A stretch of DNA of 64,000 nucleotides from Axinella damicornis (taxonomy: Eukaryota; Porifera; Demospongiae; Axinellida; Axinellidae), in NCBI GenBank assembly GCA_963931865.1, contig OZ007512.1:248001-312000 (forward strand), read 5' to 3'. The translations under genes were made by a program, and so were the position numbers. Positions 11,001 through 18,735 of the stretch are shown one piece after another. Position 1 is the stretch's first letter. Each line of letters opens with the position of its first letter. The notes below the pieces were generated by a model. That model was not told where the DNA came from. It saw only the letters and a program-made list of their open reading frames with translations, and made no database searches.

Positions 11001-11860
11001 GTGGCACAGTGCCCCCTCCTATTGCGGCACAGTGCCCCCTCCTATTGCGACACAGTGACCCTCCTATTGCAGCACAGTGCCCCTCCTATTGCGGCACAGT
11101 GCGCCCTCCTATTGCGGCACAGTGCGCCCTCCTATTGTGGCACAGTGCCCCCTCCTATTGCGGCACAGTGCCCCTTCCTATTGCAGCACAGTGCCCCTCC
11201 TATTGCGGCACAGTGCGCCCTCCTATTGCAGCACAGTGCCCCTCCTATTGCGGCACAGTGCCCCCTCCTATTGCGACACAGTGACCCTCCTATTGCAGCA
11301 CAGTGCCCCTCCTATTGTGGCACAGTGCCCCCTCCTATTGTGGCACAGTGCCCCCTCCTATTGCGGCACAGTGCGCCCTCCTATTGCAGCACAGTGCCCC
11401 TCCTATTGCGGCACAGTGCCCCCTCCTATTGCGGCACAGTGCCCCCTCCTATTGCGGCACAGTGCCCCCTCCTATTGCGGCAAGGTGCACCCTTCTATTA
11501 CGGCACAGTGCTCCCTCCTATTGTGGCACAGTGCCCCCTCCTATTACGGCACAGTGCTCCCTCCTATTGTGGCACAGTGCACCCTTCTATTACGGCACAG
11601 TGCTCCCTCCTATTGTGGCACAGTGCCCCCTCCTATTGCGGCAGAGTGTTGGGGACTTGAGCATGCCCTCATGTTACATGATACATCTCTTACCTGGCTG
11701 TTAGATAAGGGTAGAAAGTGTTGCTCAGAATTCTGTTTGAATCTCCCCCCTCCTCCGGTCCTGTTGTTCTGTGGCCATATTGGAACACAGCCATCAAGAC
11801 AGCCAGGGCTTGGAGTAGGACCAACCTCTTCCTCGTCTTCACGTTCCACATTCTGACAGG
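4937..11860 (-). CDS. Gene 1: signal peptide - basic exon - 2A - FN3 gene, 3' end not resolved
   Basis: Exons read on the minus strand are 11694-11860 (X; ATG at 11849-11851), 9009-9168 (Y), 6627-6759 (2A), 5079-5340 (FN3) and probably 4937-5011. Coding lengths and phases fit throughout: X ends in phase 2, Y ends in phase 0, and the 2A exon ends in phase 1. The 2A motif ends at about residue 150. The downstream product would start P-T-P-T-M-P and enter an FN3 domain. The X-Y intron holds the 9340-11645 minisatellite. The reading frame is open after 4937 but I could not find the next exon, so the 3' end is missing or lies outside the window. FN3 modules bind partners but have no single function. 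The architecture is seen directly; skipping activity is inferred. Confidence 0.65.
5079..5340 (-). CDS. Gene 1 exon 4: fibronectin type III domain
   Basis: The exon starts after ctcatgcatag and ends at TACGA|gtaagtac. It encodes MPQNLKVEVV, then KVSWDAP and NSGHPVLSYTVQIRE. These are the FN3 B-strand tryptophan, the P-x-x-N-S-G turn and the C-strand tyrosine. The start phase (1) joins exactly to the base left after the 2A proline codon, giving NPGP-T-P. The C-terminal strands are diverged, so the domain is clear only in its first two thirds. Confidence 0.75.
5744..6421. mobile_element. MITE-like element in Gene 1 intron
   Basis: The left end taccgtatatcttctaaaag is mirrored at the right end by tttttagaagatatacggta, and cggaattatt/aataattag words recur just inside both ends. 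The element is about 680 bp, with no transposase. It sits in the intron between the 2A exon and the FN3 exon. Confidence 0.7.
6627..6759 (-). CDS. Gene 1 exon 3: 2A-like ribosome-skipping exon
   Basis: The exon has the acceptor ttgtttccatcag|GCAAG and the donor GGGCCCA|gtgagtag. It encodes 44 residues with a hydrophobic middle and ends in MAGDVESNPGP, a canonical D-V-E-x-N-P-G-P motif. In this family the ribosome fails to form the G-P bond and releases the upstream chain. Paralogous exons lie at 38378-38531 and 55715-55868. This copy is seven residues shorter and more diverged upstream of the motif, while the motif itself is unchanged, which suggests selection on it. Confidence 0.85.
7408..7637 (+). 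repeat. G-rich polypurine tract
   Basis: About 230 bases of almost pure G and A (runs of G, then gga, gggagg and ggga words), within the Gene 1 intron between exons Y and 2A. The strand transcribed as Gene 1 pre-mRNA would be pyrimidine-rich here. The proline-rich and glycine-rich ORFs in it are low-complexity artefacts. Confidence 0.9.
8174..8295. repeat. Inverted-repeat hairpin element
   Basis: The arm with ccagacccaaacccacccca and gcacggatcgcatcta is mirrored by agatgcgatctgtgc and ggggttggtttgggtctggg, around a short centre near 8233. A related foldback lies near 42420-42690. It is probably a small MITE. Confidence 0.7.
8505..8830. repeat. 32-bp tandem repeat (ccgctagc family)
   Basis: Units of about 32 bp containing ccgctagcagatggagtccg followed by gacggacaccat repeat with decay toward both ends. 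The ccgctagc / gctagcgg word also occurs near 8025-8050. The repeat lies in the Gene 1 intron between exons Y and 2A. Confidence 0.8.
9009..9168 (-). CDS. Gene 1 exon 2 (Y): basic linker upstream of the 2A exon
   Basis: The acceptor is cctgtctctctag and the donor is AGGACC|gtgag. The one-base start completes the AG left by exon X to give Arg, and the exon ends in phase 0 to match the 2A exon. It encodes 53 codons starting LPLAGSGKWLARTA. The copies at 38825-38996 and 56710-56881 are 57 codons and more basic, with an RRRRTH run. Another frame is open in this copy but carries a stop in the 38.9-kb copy and has the wrong end phase. Confidence 0.7.
9340..11645 (+). repeat. 23-bp minisatellite array 1, about 100 copies, in X-Y intron
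   Basis: Tandem units have the consensus attgcggcacagtg followed by ccccctcct. Units differ mainly at the CG (cg, tg or ca), at the first base after cagtg, and by loss of one C. The unit contains ggcac-a-gtgcc, a short inverted repeat. The 23-bp unit has no stop in any plus-strand frame, so three overlapping long ORFs with a 23-residue period appear. They are not genes. The array lies inside the intron between exons X and Y of Gene 1. Confidence 0.95.
11694..11860 (-). CDS. Gene 1 exon 1 (X): start codon and signal peptide
   Basis: After the acceptor tgatttatttgcag comes CCTGTCAGA and then ATG at 11849-11851. The frame gives MWNVKTRKRLVLL, then the hydrophobic ALAVLMAVF, then a polar stretch, a typical basic-plus-hydrophobic signal peptide. 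The exon ends GCCAG|gtaagag in phase 2 and joins exon Y to restore Arg. The paralogue at 41290-41456 has identical coding length (158 bases). The exon is too short to stand out as an ORF. An acidic second frame is also open but does not fit the splice phases. Confidence 0.7.
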
Positions 11861-12332
11861 CTGCAAATAAATCAGTTGGACTGACGATCATCAACAGAAT
11901 AGAAACTGTCGTTGAATATTTACAGACGTTCCAACTCTCCCTCATTACGAGGTCGAGGGCGACACCTTCATTTTGCAGTGGTTATGCACTCACCCTCCTA
12001 GAACACGTTATCACTACTTGATGTAACATGAGTATTTATACCATCACATTTTGGGCCAAATATAAGTCCTCTTCATGTGTCTATCAGAGACAATGACATC
12101 ATCGACGATGATTGTATGCCAGATACTAAGATATGGAAAATGCCAACATTCATGCAGCATGACGATCGGAAACACCAGACATTGACGAGGCTGAAGCAAG
12201 ACATGGACAAACAGAGCAGGGGCTCATAGCTCTCCTGAGGCGTTCAGTCCACACATACACAAAACATTTCTTCACTATTCATGTTGTTACATTGGTATGT
12301 GGGATATGCCCCTATACATAACTTTTCCCTAA

Positions 12333-12540
12333 CAAGGGGGTGGGGTTATTGTCAAGGGGGTGGGGTTATTGTCAAGGGGGTGGGGTTATTGTCAAGGGGG
12401 TGGGGTTATTGTCAAGGGGGTGGGGTTATTGTAAAGGGGGTGGGGTTATTGTAAAGGGGGTGGGGTTATTGTCAAGGGGGTGGGGTTATTGTCAAAGGGG
12501 TGGGGTTATTGTCAAGGGGGTGGGGTTACTGTCAAGGGTG
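12333..12540 (+). repeat. 20-bp tandem repeat
   Basis: About ten near-identical 20-base units (caagggggtggggttattgt) with single-base variants such as gtaaagg. They are G-rich on the plus strand. The region from 11861 to 12332 shows nothing else except probable 5' noncoding sequence of Gene 1. Confidence 0.95.
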
Positions 12541-12972
12541 CGTATGTGAAGACCTGAAGTAATCAAACACCATCCACCAGGAATATTGAGGCTAAGATAT
12601 ATTGCTGAGCTCTACCCACGATCGTGAGTTTTCCCCGCATCCTCCTCGTTCCCAAGCGGCCTGGGAATGAGGAGGCTAAGGGTTGTTCCAAGGTCACTCC
12701 CCAGCTCATCATCACTTGCAGTACCTCAAAAGTGGGAGGGTCTAGTACGTAGCTTTAATTGGGCATGATGTAATCAAGTAAGTTTCACAACAGAAAGGCG
12801 ACCGTTCAGCACTTGATATGTAAGAAGACCTGTTAGCTAGTTACGTGTTGTAAGCTCCTGGTATACCTTCGTTCCTCTTGCTGGTCTGAGTTCTGTAGTA
12901 CCTATGCACAATCAGACCATCCGTACATCGCCTATATGCACTGCCTTCGGCAGCGTTCAATTGTGCTATTAG

Positions 12973-13009
<37 letters not shown>

Positions 13010-13010
13010 A
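12973..13010 (+). repeat. Poly-C tract
   Basis: A run of about 37 cytosines followed by acccccc. Length in an assembly is unreliable at such runs. No gene is seen from 12541 to 13200. A small inverted pair (ctcctcgttcccaagcggcc and ggcctgggaatgaggag) lies at 12643-12675. Confidence 0.9.
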
Positions 13011-13204
13011 CCCCCCCTTACAAACCTATATCCGCCACTGTTTCATGCCATCAAATATCTTTCAAACACACCATTCCTATGTTTCAGGGATTACGTTTTT
13101 AAGAACAAAACATTATGCGTCCGAGTATCAGCAGCAGTGGTGTAGCTGGGGCGGGGTACACTGCTGGCAACCGGGGGCTGTGCCCTACCATCGGAGGTAC
13201 GCAC

Positions 13205-13300
13205 TAGCCTTATTCCCAGGCCTTCTACACCTCCAGTTTCTTTGTGGATACTGTAAGCAATCAGAAACTGGGAGGTGTAGGGAACGAGGCTAGGTGCACC
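13205..13300. repeat. Short hairpin of the tagcctcgttcccagg family
   Basis: The arm agccttattcccaggccttc and tacacctccagtttct is mirrored by agaaactgggaggtgta and gggaacgaggct. It is a small foldback related to the ends of the 4261-4843 element. Confidence 0.6.
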
Positions 13301-13349
13301 TGGCAATAACTATTATATAGTGAGGCCCCAACAATATAGTTCCAGCATA

Positions 13350-13831
13350 GATAATATAAACCGGAGGTGGATGTGAAACGGTATGCATCCGCGGAGAGTA
13401 CACGGAAATACATTGAAACAATCATTGCAGCAGGTATATCGGACTATTATATGGAAAACTGCCAGTCCGCTGGCCAACTGGAGCACCTTTGAGCACTGTC
13501 AAGGTTCGTTGGACATTTTTACCCAGTAGCTGCTGTGTAGCTGGATAATGAACGAGCAGCTACGACCAAGTACACTAAGCAACCACTGCGTCTATCTAAC
13601 ACAAACCCTTATTACGGCGACGGAGGAAGGCAGCTGGTTGTTGACGATAGTTCTCAGCTTCAGAAACCACGGAGCACTGGGAGAAAATAGTTTAACTCGC
13701 CCTTTCCCCACGAAAGAACGGAGCAGACCAGCAAACTTCCATAAACTAACCGTTACACCCGCTGCAATGAGTGTTTCACGCAAAATCAAATAAACGGAAG
13801 CATTTCACATCCACCTCCGGTTTATATTATC
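13350..13831. mobile_element. MITE-like element with 29-bp terminal inverted repeats
   Basis: The left end gataatataaaccggaggt and ggatgtgaaa is mirrored exactly at 13803-13831. The interior is about 425 bp, with no recognisable protein. It abuts the long palindrome at 13856-14062. Confidence 0.8.
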
Positions 13832-13855
13832 TATGGTTCCAGTTCGTTATTAAGG

Positions 13856-14062
13856 TAAGGCGGGGCTATTCCGACTGTGGGGTAATCCCGATAGTTGGCT
13901 GCCTTTGTTACCAGACGAAGTTTGGTAATTCTTCTGTGGTACCGCAGGGTAGGTTGATACTCAACCTACCCTGCGGTACCACAGAAGAATTACCAAACTT
14001 TGTCTGGTAACAAAGGCAGCCAACTATCGGAATTACCCCGCCGTCGGAATAGCGCCGCCTTA
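13856..14062. repeat. Near-perfect palindrome with about 100-bp arms and almost no spacer
   Basis: The left arm (taaggcggggctattccgac ... gcagggtaggttga) is mirrored by the right arm with about five mismatches. The centre is near 13959 (ttgatactcaa). No coding frame fits. It could be a foldback element, or two copies of one repeat inserted head to head. Confidence 0.85.
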
Positions 14063-14275
14063 CTTTACTGCAAGCGACAAACACTGGGGTGAGAAGGCCT
14101 GGGAACGAGGCTACACATTCCCAGCTGTTGCATTTTGTCAGAAGCAACCTCAGTCCTGAGGCTCAAAAATTGAAAGTTATTTGGGGGGTTGGGGGGTTAG
14201 TAGCCTCGTAGGAGAGAGCCTGGGACAGAGGCTAGGGGGTAGGGGGTGCTGTGGACGGGCAAACTTGCTGCTTGG

Positions 14276-14600
14276 GGTGCGCGGTGGTGTACTGGTAGAG
14301 TGAGAGTCTCCAGTGTGCAACTCAGGCTCTGTCCTGAGTTCGAATCCCACTAAAGCCCTTGGTTTTTCTGTTGAAGGGTGGTTCACCTTGAAAAAAGGAA
14401 TTTGCCCTTTGCCCTTCCAGAAAAACAAGTTTGAGCAATGCCGTTTATGGTAACTCAAGCGAGTTCAGTGATGATGTCATCACCATCATCCCCCATTAAT
14501 GGGGCCCAGGACCTGCATGAAAACCTTCTGTACTGGAGATGCGGCATTCCTGGGTTATCAAATCAAAATGAACTGAACTAACTGAACTGAACTGTCCTTG
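14276..14600 (+). mobile_element. tRNA-derived SINE
   Basis: The 5' part carries pol III promoter words: an A-box-like tggtgtactggtagagtgag and a B box gagttcgaatccc, spaced as in a tRNA. The sequence does not fold into a complete tRNA with a matching acceptor end and continues into an unrelated body. It ends in a degenerate gaactgaact tail of 5-base units. That is the layout of a tRNA-headed SINE, not a tRNA gene. Confidence 0.7.
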
Positions 14601-14689
14601 CTACTGTTCAGCAAGTTTGAGTTCTTGTTCTGGATACACAACATTTGTACTCTTAAGAACCCTCTGGCCGGTCTTGGGTATTAAAATTA

Positions 14690-14870
14690 TATGTGCTACC
14701 CAGCCAGCCAGAGGGTTCAGGATTGAACTTACCTATGGGCTATGATTGGTAGCAGATCGAGTCAACGACGGCAGCATGGTAGCTCTCTCGGCTACCATAT
14801 GGTAGCACGAGTAACTGGAAGTAGTACAATATCAGGACGCTGTGCAGACAGTGTGCAGCAGCTAGATAAT
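14690..14870 (+). repeat. Dispersed repeat paired with 41850-41985
   Basis: The sequence tgaacttacctatgggcta, then atggtagctctctcggc, then gagtaactggaagtagtaca recurs with substitutions at 41850-41985. Both copies lie in intergenic DNA. No coding content is seen. Confidence 0.6.
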
Positions 14871-15463
14871 TTTACACGGAGCTCGCCCCTTGTTTTGCCC
14901 AACTTTAGTAGGGCCATTATACGCATGCATGCGCATTAGGCCTAGGGTTGAGTAACTCCCTACTCGTTTACTAGTTCAGCGGATGATCAAACGACCCGAG
15001 CATAATAATCGGCTGGTTTGGTCAGTAGTATTTGCATACTATAGCTAGTATTTTAACAGCATTTCTACTATCTGATGCCAAGAGTAAGCTGTCAGTTGCA
15101 GAAGTTTTTGGACCTCCTTGATGTTGACTGGAATTACTCATGCGACCTTGTTTACTTCTATTTTAGTCCAAATTCTGCTTCCTTAATTGGAACTAGTAGT
15201 GAGTGGCAGCTGGCTCTGTTTGGTGCTGCCTCTTCTGAGTTCCATCCAAACTGCAAACTGTGTATATTATGCACAAGCAATTTGTCTTCTCATACAAGAG
15301 GTACTGAGCTAGCTTCCCGCATGCAATGCAACAGCTTGAGAAAGGTAAGTTTGCAACAGTCTACAAGTGTTGTAAATGCTAGTGTACAAGGCAGTTTACA
15401 AGTTTGTAAATGAACCCCTGTATGTAAGCAATAGGAGTTCATTTACAAACTTGTAAACTGGCT

Positions 15464-16060
15464 TGTTTTTTTTTTTTTTTTTTTTTTTTTGTTTATAAAA
15501 GTTTATGCAATAAGTGCATAGGATACACAATAGCAAGTGAAAGCTAATATAAAGTGTACCCAGAAGATAAGATTATTACAGTACAAGTTTGCTCTTAAAT
15601 AAAAACAATGATTGAGCTGATACAGTAGACCAGGGCAGGGAATTCCACATGGATATAGCATGAGGTACAAAAGAGTACTGGAAAGAGTTAGTGTAAGCAT
15701 GAGGTTGATGGAATTGGAGAGGGTGGCTTGTACGCTGACTATAGTTTGCTCGGGGGACCAAAATACCAGAAGGGAAGGAACACAAATTATAAACAATTTT
15801 GTATAACGTACACAGTTTTAGGTGTAACCGGCGGGTAGCTAGGGAGGGAATACCTGTCAGCTCGAGGAGCTCCTGATAGCCCAGATCCCATCTTCTGGTT
15901 GCAATTTTGCATGCAAATTTTTGAATGTCCTCTAGCTTGTTTCGGTTTTTCTGGGTATGAGGGTCCCAAACTTCAGAGGCATATTCCATGTGAGGGCGAA
16001 CAAGGGATTGTACACTTGCATTTACAACACTTGTAAACTGTTGCAAACTAGCCTTTCTCA
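15464..16060 (-). mobile_element. LINE 3' end: reverse transcriptase C-terminal remnant
   Basis: Minus-strand frame with ASVQSLVRPHMEYASEVWDP, KLEDIQKFACK, LLELTGIPSLATRRL, and the classic C-terminal tail MWNSLPWSTVSAQSLFLFKS. These are the thumb and terminal regions of non-LTR retrotransposon ORF2. The poly-T run at about 15464-15491 is the element's A tail read from the other strand. A short inverted fragment of the same LINE (LRKVSLQQ) lies at 15330-15390. The 5' part is missing, so it is dead. Confidence 0.85.
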
Positions 16061-16317
16061 AGCTAGTGCGCACGCGCGCATGCAAGTTCTGTAAACTGCA
16101 CCAATTGACATTCTGAATGTGCAGTGACCACGTACACATTTGATGTTTGTGTCAAGCACTACAGTTTAAAGTTCCTAAAATCAAAAGTTTTGCTCTCTTG
16201 CTCTGTTGCACTGTATAATAGAGTTGCCCAGCACTGTGAGGAAGCACAGTCTACCTGTGAGCTCAGACTAGCTGCTCATGTGATCTCTGAAAGTTCCCGG
16301 ACGCGGTGTTCTTCCTC

Positions 16318-17180
16318 GTGAAGGGAGTGGACCTTCAGACAGTCACTCTGGCTCACAACAGCCTGACCAAGATACCGGCCAAACTGGGAGCCAAGTTCTC
16401 TACCATTACCAGTGAGTGGTGCCAGTCACATGCTATAATCATTAATCTGCTGAAGAGTACCTGCAATGGTGGGTATCCCAGTTAGTACTTCATCTTGCGG
16501 GTGTATATCCTACATCTCCGACACAGTGACAACTCATGTGACATGGTAACTAATCTATAACCCACAAATTCAGCTGCTCCTAATGAAGCCAAACCATGCA
16601 TGTAACGTTCTAGCCTCGAACCCAGGCGCACCTGAGTTCGAGGCTAGTAACGTTCATGCAGGGACCAATAGCATTTGTACTGCTGACTACTGCTGTATAT
16701 ACACTGTAGAACTTGAACGTGTATCTACGTGCATGTGATAATGTTATGAGTACGTAGACTACACTCAGAGCAGTCACACAAAGACAGCTGCTTCATGTCA
16801 CTACACACACACACACACGCACGCACACAGTGCCACACACACACATCATACACACAGCCCTGGATCTCTCCCACAATCATGCAACTATCCTCCCTCCCGG
16901 ATGACCTCTCCCTCCTCCACCCCCTGCAACCTCTCCTCAAACCTCTTCCAGACCTTCCCCCCTGCCCTGCGCGACTGATGCCTGCCCTTGTCACTGTGGA
17001 CCTGAGCTCCAACAGGCTCGCCGAGGTGCACGCTGAGGACCTGACTGCACGCGTGCTGAACTTGGAGAGTGTGGACTTGATCGAGGGGGAATCCCCTCAG
17101 ACCTGAGGTGAAGGTACGTACTGCTACAGTCGAGTGAAAGTGAATCTGAAGATCCGGAGGAAGAACGATGACGACCTATA
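16318..17180 (+). pseudogene. LRRC20-like leucine-rich repeat gene remnant, copy 1
   Basis: Plus-strand segments encode LVKGVDLQTVTLAHNSLTK (16325-16409, donor gtgagtgg), then LDLSHNH, VTVDLSSNRL and, in another frame, RGNPLRPEVK. The order of repeats and the closing N-P-L-x-x-E-V-K stretch resemble the small LRR protein LRRC20. The second exon (from about 16860) changes frame at least twice and meets early stops, so the copy is broken. A parallel remnant at 43027-43826 lies in the same place relative to the next Death exon. Family assignment is from memory and moderate. Confidence 0.6.
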
Positions 17181-17734
17181 ATATATAGTAGTTTGTGACA
17201 ATCAATCTTATAATTATAGCTGTATATGTACAATCAATCACAATAGTTGCAGTTACTGACTACAGTACAAACTTGGGGAGAGTCGACTTGAGGGCACTGC
17301 TGTACAGTGTATACGCATACGTATTTGGTCAAAGTGCATGAAAGATATAATAATCAAAGAACAATTTACAATCTACCTGTAGGTTATGAATTTGACTGTG
17401 CATGCATACTGCTATATACATGTGCGCTGCTTGTAGTTGGTCAAAGATTCATATGAACGCAACAGCTAGAAGCTTAGTATAGTGATTATGGTACAACAAG
17501 TTACAGCAACTGTGTGCGTGAAGGTTGTCAGCTGGTACCTAATAGATCAAGAAATAAAATGTCTTAAACAGCTACACAGATATATATAGCTGGCTAGTTA
17601 TAGCTGTGAGTCACATGACTGGCAAGTATACATTTGTACACAATTCTAGTGACATCAGAATTTGCTGCTAGCATGGCTTACTAGCTATCTCCATATACAT
17701 GCTATATATAGACGATTGGAATAGACCTATATAA
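17181..17734. other. Noncoding spacer shared with 43830-44382
   Basis: No gene is seen. Short stretches (gtacaatcaatcacaatagttgca, acaaacttggggagag, gattcatatgaacgcaacag) recur in the same order at 43860-44130. The spacer belongs to the larger duplicated block and is not a separate element. Confidence 0.6.
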
Positions 17735-18048
17735 TCATCGATCAGTTTCCACACCTCTTTGGCCTTGAAACTCCTCTTCCAGCTTGTCTGCCACTCCAGC
17801 TCCTCCAATAATTTCATTGTCTTCTCTCAAGGCTTGACAGAGTTCTTCAAGTGTGGGATGTGACCTATCAAGCCACCTGTGGAGAAGGTCCCTCAGGAAA
17901 GCTGGTGGACGAGTGTTATCAGGAGTATTCCGAATAGTAGGCACAAGTGATGTCATTCCAAGCTGATCAGCAAGTGCAATCCAGTAGGCAGCAACAGGTT
18001 GAATCAACCGTTTCAGGACCCCCAAGTCATCAAGTTTGAGCAGGGTTG
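17735..18048 (-). CDS. Spare terminal Death-domain exon of Gene B
   Basis: The acceptor is aatatctaactgcag. The frame TLLKLDDLGVLKRLIQPVAA runs through AFLRDLLHRWLDRS and ends ..RGVETDR-stop at 17735-17737. Length (314 bases) and acceptor match the terminal exon at 18422-18735. It has the Death-domain pattern of spaced Trp/Leu positions and the EELCQAL helix. It could be an alternative last exon of Gene B, or the leftover of a duplication with the linker at 18201-18251. Confidence 0.65.
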
Positions 18049-18200
18049 CTGCAGTTAGATATTTATATACACATGATTATGGTGGAAATCGTTACATGCA
18101 ATAAAATGACTAAGTGTTCCAGTGAAATCCAATAGGAAACATTTTATGCCAGCAGTTGGAATACAGTACTCCTGGGACTCCGGGGATCCGAGAAAGTTAC

Positions 18201-18251
18201 CTGTTGCTTGGGGTCGGAGAACTTGCAGATCACATGCGACATCACCAGCTC
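18201..18251 (-). CDS. Spare linker exon beside the second Death exon
   Basis: A 51-base stretch lies between ctttctctatgcag and ACAG|gtaact. In phase 1 it reads AGDVACDLQVLRPQAT, clearly related to the Gene 3 linker GDGAVACDPQVPQPQAT at 44987-45044. However, the Roc-COR exon ends in phase 0, so splicing from it would read a different frame. It may be non-functional, or used only behind a phase-1 exon. Confidence 0.45.
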
Positions 18252-18421
18252 CTGCATAGAGAAAGATATACGTATGTATAAGTTAATAGGCTTATATCTT
18301 AACTTATAGTTGAGCAAGTTGAAAAGCTCGTCAGCAAGAGGGTTAAATTTTGCTGCTGGCACAGCTCACTAGATATCTCCATACATGCTGCACATGTAGA
18401 CGATCGGATTATTCCTATAGT

Positions 18422-18735
18422 TTAACATCCAGTTTCTATACCTTTTTGGCTTCGAAACATCTCTTCCAGCTTGTCTGTCACTCCAGCTCCTCCAATGATT
18501 TCCTCGTCTTCTCTCAAGGCTTGACAGAGTTCTTCAAGTGTGGGACGTGACCTATCAAGCCACCTGTGGAGAAGGTCCCTCAGGAAAGCTGGTGGACGAG
18601 TGTTATCAGGAGTATTCCGAATGGTAGGCACAAGCGTTGTCATTCCAAGCTGATCAGCAAGTGCAACCCAGTGAGCAGCAACAGGTTGAATCAACCGTTT
18701 CAGGTCCCCCAAGTCATCAAGTTTGAGCAGGGTTG
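18422..18735 (-). CDS. Gene B terminal Death-domain exon
   Basis: The acceptor is tatctaactgcag, and the first codon is completed as Ala from the linker G. The frame has LLKLDDLGDLKRLIQPVAAH, then WVALADQLGM, RDLLHRWLDRS and TLEELCQALRED. It ends ..GIETGC-stop. This is a six-helix Death domain. It is about 90 percent identical by eye to the spare exon at 17735-18048 and closely related to 44383-44747. Confidence 0.8.

Noticed and set aside
9340..11645. CRISPR array
   Set aside because: Units are directly adjacent with no unique spacers, and the sequence is eukaryotic.
11610..11945. Acidic minus-strand frame over exon X (EREDEEEVGPTP)
   Set aside because: It is open in both copies, but its end phase does not fit exon Y. 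The alternative frame starts with ATG, encodes a signal peptide and joins in phase.
14276..14350. tRNA gene
   Set aside because: A-box and B-box-like words are present, but there is no complete cloverleaf and the sequence continues into a SINE body with a short-unit tail.
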